13,413 nucleotides of DNA from Synergistaceae bacterium UBA5560 (GTDB taxonomy: Bacteria; Synergistota; Synergistia; Synergistales; Aminiphilaceae): contig DIMS01000037.1 in assembly GCA_002425685.1 (NCBI GenBank), positions 55,533-68,945 on the forward strand, given 5' to 3'. Shown piece after piece: positions 8,112 through 13,413 of the stretch; position 1 is the stretch's first letter, and each line of letters starts with the position of its first letter. Position numbers and translations under genes: made by a program. A model generated the notes under the pieces. That model was not told the DNA's origin, did not search any database, and was given only the letters and a program-made list of their open reading frames with translations.

Positions 8112-8643
8112 ATAGTACGAAGAAGTTTGCCGAAGACGGCTCCACTCGGGCCCTCGAACTCGAGAGCGATCCAAGCGCCGGGCACGCCGTTGATGGCATA
8201 GTTGCCCCTGCTCAAAGCCTTGTCGTTACGGACCGGAACCTGGGCGATGATCCGTTTCTGCGTGCTGGTGTTGAAGATGCGGGCCGTGGTGACGGGTTCG
8301 ACTGCCTTGACAAGCCCTTCGTCGATGGCGAAGGGACCGACGGCGGAGGAGACATTCCCGCAGTTCATGGCCATCCCCACAGCAGGCATGCCACGCTGAC
8401 CTGGCCGAACGTGTAGTCGACATCCACGTCAGGCCTCGAACTGGATCCGATGATTGCGACCTTGCTGATGGAGGAGTTGGCTCCCCCCAGGCCGTCGATC
8501 TGCCGCAGGTCAAGGCTCCCGAAGGCCCTCAGGATGACCCTGTCTCGGTTTCCCCTGTCTGGCGGGAGGTCGTTCTCGTGGAAGAACACTGCCTTGCTCG
8601 TACCTCCTCGCATGATCACGCAACGAATACGATCAAATGACAT
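8084..8643 (-). pseudogene. prpF: PrpF-family isomerase, pseudogene (frameshift and large internal deletion)
   Basis: Remains of a PrpF-type isomerase/tautomerase (2-methylaconitate isomerase, 4-oxalomesaconate tautomerase relatives; normally about 370-390 residues). From ATG 8643, with GAGGGGG upstream, the first frame reads the family N-terminus. It includes IRCVIMRGGTSKAVFFHENDLP, RQIDGLGGANSSISKVAII, and SSRPDVDVDYTFGQVSV, ending near 8392. The match then shifts frame to AVGMAMNCGNVSSAVGPFAIDEGLV, with the family's catalytic Cys in NCGN. It continues to ALSRGNYAINGVPGAWIALEFEGPSGAVFGKLL and jumps directly to RTMEGWVHIDD. The family has RT.RRLMEGxVY at its very C-terminus, so roughly 190 residues between these two points are missing. 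The TAA stop overlaps permease 2's start. One small indel plus one in-frame deletion explain it. The product cannot be functional as it stands unless recoded. Confidence 0.85.
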
Positions 8644-8674
8644 GATGGTTCCCCCTCAACGATGGCGTCGTCCA

Positions 8675-8972
8675 TCAACGGGCTGTTTCGAGAACGTCAA
8701 AAATATCTCCTGATGTAATATGTAAAGTAGGTGATTCGACATGCGGAAGGCACTCCCAAGGCCCGGAATCGTGCTTCTCGGGCAGCCTGCGTTTGACCTT
8801 GCAACCACCAGGATCTTCTCTGGGGCGACTCGGAAGTCCTCCCCCGCGAAGAGGCTGCCCAGGCCGTCAAGAAGACATTTTTCGCCCGGTCAATGACTTC
8901 TGCTGGGACATTTTCGAAACACAGCCCCCCGATAAAATCGGCAAGTTGACCAGCCATCCCCATGATTTTCAC
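8675..8972 (-). pseudogene. MmgE/PrpD-family protein, pseudogene remnant (copy 1: N-terminal piece, core lost)
   Basis: The start (GTG 8972 or ATG 8963/8957) gives MGMAGQLADFIGGLCFENVPAEVIDRAKNVF, the typical MmgE/PrpD N-terminus. The reading then shifts frame to LLDGLGSLFAGEDF, followed by EKILVVARSNAGCPRSTIPGLGSAFRMSN, which matches the family's LLDtlGcalaG...a..lg.a.vlGtG stretch. Near 8720 the homology stops. A third frame then reads HITSGDIFDVLETAR and TGA at 8675, a plausible original C-terminus. About 1 kb of the usual 1.35-kb gene is gone. It lies 4 bp after permease 1 and 31 bp before the PrpF relic, so the ancestral order was receptor, permease, MmgE/PrpD, PrpF. The N-terminal assignment is firm; the C-terminal tail is inference. 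Confidence 0.75.
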
Positions 8973-8975
8973 GTC

Positions 8976-10874
8976 TTATTCTTTAAGGACCGCTTCTATT
9001 TCACGTTTTTTTAGAATTCTGTTCACAACCAGAACCCCAGCAACCAGGACAACACCGGCAACATCAGTCATTAGCCCTGGGTCAAGCAACAGGAGGGCAC
9101 AAATTCCGAGCAGACACCTCGAAAAGAACCCCTTCGCCGGGTATCCCTGCAGGCTCATCGAAAGTGCAGTGACTCCTACGAAGGCGGTAAAGGTTACGTG
9201 CGCGATCTCGGAAACCGAGCCCTGCATCAGGATCGCAGGAGCAAAGACAAAGATGAAAGGGACCAGGAAACCGGCTGATCCGAGCTTGACTGCTTCCCAC
9301 CCGGTCCTTGTGTAATTTGCACCGGCGATTCCCGCTCCCGCGTATGAGGCCAAGGCAACCGGAGGCGTAATCGCAGCAAGAACACCGTAGTAAAAGACAA
9401 AGAAATGAGCGCTGATTGGACTGACCCCCATGTTGACCAGCGCCGGCGCCGCAAGGACGCTCAGAATGATATAGACGCCGGTTGTCGGTAAGCCCATCCC
9501 GAGAACGAAGCCCGTTATCATGGTGAGGATCAGGAGAATGATCAAATTACCGCCGGACCATAGAACCAGGAGGGAAGACAATTTCAGTCCAAGCCCCGTC
9601 AAGCCGAGCACGCCGATGATAATTCCTGCCGTGCCACAGGCAAGGGCAACGGGGACGACATCCTCCGCCGCTTCTTTCAGAGTCCGAATGATCACCTTCA
9701 GGGTCATCTTGTCGTTCTTTGAGAACCAGCTCAAAAGCACACTGATCGCGCAGCAGTACAGGGCAGTCTTGTTTGGGGTGAGTCTCATTCCGAGCAACAT
9801 GTAGAACAGGGCCGCAAGGGTGATGATGACATGCCAGCCCTCAGTCATAACATCCTTGAAATCCGGCAGTTCCGAGGTCGCGTAGGCTTTCATCCCGCTT
9901 TTTACCGCCTGCAGATGGATAACGACAAAACACATATAGAAATACAGCGCGGCAGGGATAACTGCGGCGATCGCAACATCGGAATAGGGGATCCCCAGAA
10001 CCTGGGCCATGATGAACGCGGCAGCACCCATGATTGGAGGCATGATCTGCCCTCCGGTAGAAGCAACCGCTTCGACCGCTCCCGCGAAATGTGGCTCGTA
10101 CCCGACGCTTTTCATCAGGGGAATCGTAAACGTGCCGGTTGTCACGACATTTGCGATTGCACTCCCGTTAATCGTGCCGAAAAGCGCGCTCGTGAAGACG
10201 GAGATCTTCGCCGGACCCCCGCGAACACGCCCGAACAGGGCAAAAGCACCGTCTTTGAAGACTTTTCCTGCCCCCGAGCTTTGCAGGAAGGAACCGAAAA
10301 TGATGAACATGATGACAACTGTTGAAGAGACACCGATCGGAACTCCGTAGACTCCGTCATCCGAAAGGAAAAGATAGCTTGCCAAGCGTTGGAATCCATA
10401 CCCGCGATGCGCCAGCCCACCTGGCAAAAATTTGCCGTAAAAGGCGTACAGGATCGCAACGATCGCGATGATCGGCATGGTCCAGCCCATCACTCTCCGG
10501 GTCATTTCCAGAAGACTGAGCACCAGCAGAGTCGCAAGGACAATTTCGAGCTGGGTTGGATCCCCTAGATGGAACACGATGTCTTCGTCGATCGAGATCA
10601 GGTAAAACGTTGCAAAAGCTGCGGTGAAGATTATTACAATTGATGAAAGACGCAGAAACCACCCGCCCTTTTCCTTCTCGCTCTGTTTCGACCAGCCAAC
10701 GAGAGCGGCGATCACGATCGCCAATCCCAGGTGGACTTCCCTTTGGATCATCAGGCTTACCGTGCCGGTTGTTGTGGCGTAAAGATGGAAACAGCTCATG
10801 GCGACCCCTATAAATAGAATCAGCCATTGCAGCACCTTCTTTTCGTTTTCGGCAAAATTGCTTGCTCCAGGCAT
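8976..10874 (-). CDS. Fused TRAP transporter permease, 4TM/12TM type (permease 1)
   Basis: A 632-residue polytopic inner-membrane protein combining the small and large TRAP subunits. It works with the TAXI receptor encoded just upstream (10980-11963) to import an organic acid driven by an ion gradient; the ligand is unknown. Landmarks are IIFGSFLQSSGAGKVFKDGAFALFGRVRGGPAK, GSAIANVVTTGTFTIPLMKSVG, VEAVASTGGQIMPPIMGAAAFIM, LGMGLPTTGVYIILSVLAAPALVNMG and AAITPPVALASYAGAGIAGANYTRTG, the same set as in permease 2 but clearly diverged. It is not a recent duplicate. ATG 10874 has GGAAGG 10 nt upstream. The stop is 4 bp from the MmgE/PrpD relic start. The frame is intact. Confidence 0.95.
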   Translation of the reverse strand: MPGASNFAENEKKVLQWLILFIGVAMSCFHLYATTTGTVSLMIQREVHLGLAIVIAALVGWSKQSEKEKGGWFLRLSSIVIIFTAAFATFYLISIDEDIVFHLGDPTQLEIVLATLLVLSLLEMTRRVMGWTMPIIAIVAILYAFYGKFLPGGLAHRGYGFQRLASYLFLSDDGVYGVPIGVSSTVVIMFIIFGSFLQSSGAGKVFKDGAFALFGRVRGGPAKISVFTSALFGTINGSAIANVVTTGTFTIPLMKSVGYEPHFAGAVEAVASTGGQIMPPIMGAAAFIMAQVLGIPYSDVAIAAVIPAALYFYMCFVVIHLQAVKSGMKAYATSELPDFKDVMTEGWHVIITLAALFYMLLGMRLTPNKTALYCCAISVLLSWFSKNDKMTLKVIIRTLKEAAEDVVPVALACGTAGIIIGVLGLTGLGLKLSSLLVLWSGGNLIILLILTMITGFVLGMGLPTTGVYIILSVLAAPALVNMGVSPISAHFFVFYYGVLAAITPPVALASYAGAGIAGANYTRTGWEAVKLGSAGFLVPFIFVFAPAILMQGSVSEIAHVTFTAFVGVTALSMSLQGYPAKGFFSRCLLGICALLLLDPGLMTDVAGVVLVAGVLVVNRILKKREIEAVLKE

Positions 10875-10941
10875 CGGTCGTTTTCCTTCCCTCTATCAGC
10901 TATGTGGAAAATCCAAACTTTGTATTTTCTCAATGAGTGTT

Positions 10942-10972
10942 ACGAGGCGGAGAGAACTCTTCTCCGCCTCGT
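10942..10972 (-). terminator. Intergenic hairpin between TAXI receptor 1 and permease 1
   Basis: A perfect 12-bp inverted repeat (ACGAGGCGGAGA / TCTCCGCCTCGT) with a 7-nt loop, starting 7 nt after the receptor stop. On the minus strand it is followed by AACACTCATTGAG rather than a T-run. It therefore looks like an mRNA-stabilising or partial-termination element that would let the receptor be made in excess over its permease. The same arrangement follows receptor 2. Confidence 0.7.
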
Positions 10973-10979
10973 TGTTCAG

Positions 10980-11963
10980 CTATTGCCTCAAGACACCCTT
11001 TTCCCTGAAGTATTTCTCTGCTCCGGGGTGCAGAGGAAGAGTGATTCCCTTAACGGCAGTTTCCAACTGATATTTGCCAGCATCGGGATGGATACTCCCC
11101 AGCTCCTTCGAATTTTCGACGATCGCCTTCACGACCTGGTAGATCACTTCCGGGTCCTGGTCCTTGTCGGTGAAGAGCCAAACGGGAACTGCGGGGGTAC
11201 GGATCGCTTGCGCGTTCTTGTACGTCCCCTCGGGGATCACGGAGTCTCTCCAGAACGGGAATTTTTCCTCGACGACCTTCATATTGTCTGCGTCGAATTC
11301 AATGAAACGAAGTTCATGGGTCATGGCCAGGTTGGAATAGGCGGCGGCAGGATAAGCCAGGGTCGCAATAAGCACATCGATATCGCCGTTTGCAAGTGCA
11401 TCCGCAGCCTGATCATGACCGAGATACTGTCCCTTGTAGTCGACACCTTTTTTTAACCCTACCACCTGCTCCAGCATGTCCGGACCGAAGAACGGCGCAC
11501 CGGCCGGGCCGAGGCTGACTCTCTTTCCCCGGATGTCACTCAATTTCTTGATGTCCGACTTGGCAAGAGTGATGACGTGGAACGTATTTGTCTGCCCTGA
11601 CATCAGCACGCGGAGGTTTGCCGCAGGCTTGTTCTCGTAGGCCCGTCGCCCTTCATAGGCCGCTACGATGTCGTCAGCCATCCCCATGCCGATATCCGTG
11701 TCCTTGTTCACGACCAATTTGATATTTTCACTGGTCCCACCCGTTGCCTCACTGTTCATGAGGATATTCGGTGCATGCTTCTGGACGACCTGCGCTAAGG
11801 CCGCTCCAACCATGTAGAATGCCCCGCCGGAAGTACCCGATCCGATAGACAGGCTAACCTGCTGTCCCGCCGCAAATGCCACGCCCGCCAACATGCCGAC
11901 CAGTGCCGGAACAATGAGCCATGAAAGCTTGAGTTTCCCAAGATTCCTGCTTTTACCCAACAC
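10980..11963 (-). CDS. TAXI-family TRAP transporter solute-binding protein (receptor 1)
   Basis: A 327-residue periplasmic receptor for the permease encoded next to it. The signal peptide is positively charged (KSRNLGKLK) with core LSWLIVPALVGMLAGVAFAAG. The mature protein has TAXI landmarks: LSIGSGTSGGAFYMVGAALAQVVQKHAPN, SEATGGTSENIKLV, DIGMGMADDIVAAYEG, DIRGKRVSLGPAGAPFFGPDMLEQVVGL, ALANGDIDVLIATLAYPAAA and the C-terminal LPLHPGAEKYFREKGVL. I prefer GTG 11963 because AAGGAAGG lies about 5 nt upstream; GTG 11969 would sit on top of that site. It heads cluster 1 and is followed by a hairpin and then the permease. The sequence is distant from receptor 2, so the two systems may take different ligands. 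Confidence 0.93.
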   Translation of the reverse strand: MLGKSRNLGKLKLSWLIVPALVGMLAGVAFAAGQQVSLSIGSGTSGGAFYMVGAALAQVVQKHAPNILMNSEATGGTSENIKLVVNKDTDIGMGMADDIVAAYEGRRAYENKPAANLRVLMSGQTNTFHVITLAKSDIKKLSDIRGKRVSLGPAGAPFFGPDMLEQVVGLKKGVDYKGQYLGHDQAADALANGDIDVLIATLAYPAAAYSNLAMTHELRFIEFDADNMKVVEEKFPFWRDSVIPEGTYKNAQAIRTPAVPVWLFTDKDQDPEVIYQVVKAIVENSKELGSIHPDAGKYQLETAVKGITLPLHPGAEKYFREKGVLRQ

Positions 11964-12093
11964 GAACACCTTCCTTCTGATGTCAATGGATACCCTCCCG
12001 TACTAAGGGGATACCCATTTCCCCGCAGGTGTACGCATACCACCGTGACTGAGCAGAAATGATTCCTGAAGCTGCCGGGATTCGTCGGTTCCG

Positions 12094-12207
12094 TCATCCC
12101 TCCCTTCCAACAGGCTGGGTGCGGTGCTCCATCTCCCAGAACCTGTAGCTGCTCCCAGCCACATGGACCACGTGGCAGTGATGAAGAAACCGGCACAGGT
12201 TTTTCCT
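12094..12207 (-). pseudogene. istB: IS21-family helper ATPase IstB, C-terminal remnant
   Basis: One minus-strand frame reads RKNLCRFLHHCHVVHVAG, then SSYRFWEMEHRTQPVGREG and TGA. This resembles the IstB C-terminus (LL.R.LHH..VV.I.G.SYR.RE) found in IS21-type elements. Nothing of the ATPase core or of istA is present. It is the only gene-like content in the 370-bp gap between the regulator and receptor 1 and marks an old insertion-sequence visit. Directly repeated GGATACCC boxes at 11988 and 12009 (21 bp apart) lie between it and receptor 1 and could be a binding site, but this is unsupported. Confidence 0.6.
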
Positions 12208-12341
12208 GAACCCAGAACGTCCTATTCGTTCACACGATTTCACCACGGCCGTGGTCGCATGTGCGGCAATCTGGACGTCCCCCTTGGATACATCTCATGG
12301 GTGCCTGTGACATCTGATGACGCTTCTATCCTTGTTGGTTT

Positions 12342-13100
12342 CTAATAGTCGTTTTTCCTGGAGATTTCGAGTCCCGCTCTTTTGAGCAAGTCGATCCATT
12401 CAGGAATCTTGGCTTGGTCGTACCCGCCAAACGGCAATGTGATATTCAGGCAGGCGAGTACTTTTCTGTTGCAATCAAAAATCGGGACCCCCATGCCCGC
12501 TGAATTTTCGGATCTTTCCGCGAAACTGATCGCGTATCCATTTTCCCTTGTCTTTCTCAGCGCTCCGTCTACTTCCGGTCTTTGAGTAAAGGTGTTGCTC
12601 GTCAAGCTCTTGAATCCTTCTTCCTTTTCAAACCGGTCCAAGTCTTCTTTCGAGAAAGTGGACATCAGGACCTTCCCGGACGCGCCTCCATGCAGGTATA
12701 CCAACTCCCCGACTCTGGACGAATATCGGATAGAACGCTCGCTTTCAAGCTTACAAATGCATATCTTCTTGAACTCACGACGCATAAATAACGAGACGGT
12801 TTCTTTTGTAGCTTGTCGTATTTCTTCCATGAGGGGACGAGCAATCCCAACTAAATCGATAGATTCTATAGCCAGACCCTTGAGAAATATAATCCTTGGT
12901 CCCAAACTACATTTCTTCGTCGAAGGTTCATAATCCAAAAAATCACATTGATGAAGCGTCGACAAAAAGCATATTTCCGAATAGGTCAAATGCTTGTGAT
13001 CCACATCAAAGATACCGAGGAGTCTGATCGCTTTTTCAACAGACTTGACCTGCTCATTCCCAGAAAACTCTTCTGTACCCATGCTGCTCTGCGCCTTCAT
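12342..13100 (-). CDS. IclR-family transcriptional regulator with incomplete HTH
   Basis: A 252-residue regulator made of an N-terminal winged HTH and a C-terminal effector domain; presumably it controlled the TRAP/MmgE-PrpF locus that follows on the same strand. VKSVEKAIRLLGIFDVDHKHLTYSEI (18-43) is the usual HTH beginning and STLHQCDFLDYEPSTKKCSLGP (47-68) the usual wing region. Between them stands only CFL, where family members carry about a dozen more residues (the A..tG..kST.yRLL recognition helix). The effector domain is complete: LMEEIRQATKETVSLFMRR, LHGGASGKVLMSTFS, GYAISFAERSENSAGMGVPIFD and LACLNITLP. Start ATG 13100 has a GGGGG site 8 nt upstream. The family is certain; DNA binding by this version is doubtful, and it may itself be a decaying gene. 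Confidence 0.88.
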   Translation of the reverse strand: MKAQSSMGTEEFSGNEQVKSVEKAIRLLGIFDVDHKHLTYSEICFLSTLHQCDFLDYEPSTKKCSLGPRIIFLKGLAIESIDLVGIARPLMEEIRQATKETVSLFMRREFKKICICKLESERSIRYSSRVGELVYLHGGASGKVLMSTFSKEDLDRFEKEEGFKSLTSNTFTQRPEVDGALRKTRENGYAISFAERSENSAGMGVPIFDCNRKVLACLNITLPFGGYDQAKIPEWIDLLKRAGLEISRKNDY

Positions 13101-13165
13101 GAGAATGCCCCCATTTTTCCGGAAAGGGCTGGATGCTCATCATGACGCGTCTTTTACCGTATTTT

Positions 13166-13184
13166 ATTTTCACATTGTGAAAAT
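13166..13184. promoter_or_regulatory. 19-bp palindrome upstream of the IclR-type gene, candidate operator
   Basis: ATTTTCACATTGTGAAAAT is a perfect 9-bp inverted repeat around one central base, 66 bp upstream of the regulator's start. On the minus strand a TATACT box (13199-13194) lies just upstream of it, so the palindrome would overlap or follow the transcription start, a classic place for autorepression. TTGACA at 13231-13226 is 26 bp from TATACT, too far for a standard promoter, so the promoter call is weak. No copy of the palindrome was found in front of receptor 1. Confidence 0.55.
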
Positions 13185-13269
13185 TATTTTCTTAGTATAA
13201 AAAGTTTCTCACGAATTTTCCTTCTTGTCAATATAGTGGACTCCAACACCAGACCACTTGCCTGACTAA

Positions 13270-13413
13270 GGGAACCCTGAATAAACTCCTCGGACAATGG
13301 CCGCAGCAATACAAAGCAAGAAAAAGGCCCCGAACGGAATCCGCTTTCACACTTCGGCGGAGTTCTATCGGGAGCTGACTCTACCTTCGTTTGATCTTAC
13401 CCACCTTTGCTGG
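13270..13413 (+). mobile_element. Possible left end of an IS5-like insertion sequence with truncated transposase frame
   Basis: GGGAACCCTGAATAAACTCC begins at 13270 directly after CTAA (13266-13269). This fits an IS5-type terminal repeat next to a YTAR target. From ATG 13297 a plus-strand frame stays open for all 39 codons to the window end (MAAAIQSKKKAPNGIRFHTS, then AEFYRELTLPSFDLTHLCW). I do not recognise this protein with certainty. It is the only plausible plus-strand gene start in the window. The other end lies outside, so the element call is an inference. Confidence 0.4.

Noticed and set aside
12243..12254. 12-bp perfect palindrome CCACGGCCGTGG
   Set aside because: It lies inside insertion-sequence debris in a GC-rich stretch; no promoter or repeated copy supports an operator role.
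12250..12294. Minus-strand DVSKGDVQIAAHATT resembling the N-terminus of an IS110-type transposase
   Set aside because: The match is only about 15 residues, is preceded immediately by a stop and has nothing recognisable after it; too short to call.
1..13413. CRISPR arrays, tRNA or rRNA genes, riboswitches, toxin-antitoxin or defence genes
   Set aside because: Looked for; no spaced repeats, tRNA-like folds or matching protein families were seen.

Overview
Organism. The window looks like a chromosomal piece of an anaerobic, GC-rich bacterium. Two tripartite TRAP transporters of the TAXI type, MmgE/PrpD and PrpF relics, an IclR-family regulator and an Fe-S flavin oxidoreductase of the 2,4-dienoyl-CoA reductase type are a combination common in amino-acid/organic-acid-using anaerobes such as Synergistota or Desulfobacterota. 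That placement is inference from gene content only; no rRNA or marker gene is present. Every recognisable gene lies on the minus strand, so the locus reads from right to left.

Layout, in the direction of transcription. At the right edge (13270-13413) there is a possible insertion-sequence end with an open, truncated plus-strand frame. Next comes an IclR-family regulator (13100-12342), preceded by a 19-bp palindrome that may be its operator; its helix-turn-helix appears to have lost the recognition helix in frame. A 370-bp gap holds a relic of the IS21 helper gene istB. Then follows TRAP cluster 1: a TAXI solute receptor (11963-10980), a strong intergenic hairpin, and a fused 4TM/12TM permease (10874-8976). 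After it come a drastically shortened MmgE/PrpD relic (8972-8675) and a PrpF relic with a frameshift and an internal deletion (8643-8084). The PrpF relic overlaps the start of a second fused permease (8091-6205), which overlaps a second MmgE/PrpD relic (6218-5405). That relic runs in frame into a second TAXI receptor (5404-4439). A hairpin follows, then a 686-residue flavin/Fe-S oxidoreductase (4239-2179) and a clear intrinsic terminator (2097-2061). Beyond the terminator is an ordinary two-gene unit: an Eis-like GNAT acetyltransferase (1823-552) and a cyclophilin peptidyl-prolyl isomerase (531-37).

How it fits together. The original locus probably imported an organic acid through two TAXI-TRAP systems and processed it with MmgE/PrpD-type (de)hydratases/epimerases and a PrpF-type isomerase, perhaps with the flavin oxidoreductase, under IclR control. 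As it stands, both MmgE/PrpD copies and PrpF are broken by frameshifts and large internal deletions and the regulator seems damaged. Both transporters and the oxidoreductase are open throughout. This is selective decay of the catabolic enzymes beside intact transport genes. A 37-bp near-identical repeat at the starts of permease 2 and of the oxidoreductase suggests that these junctions share ancestry. I did not find a convincing novel defence, phage or RNA-based system.
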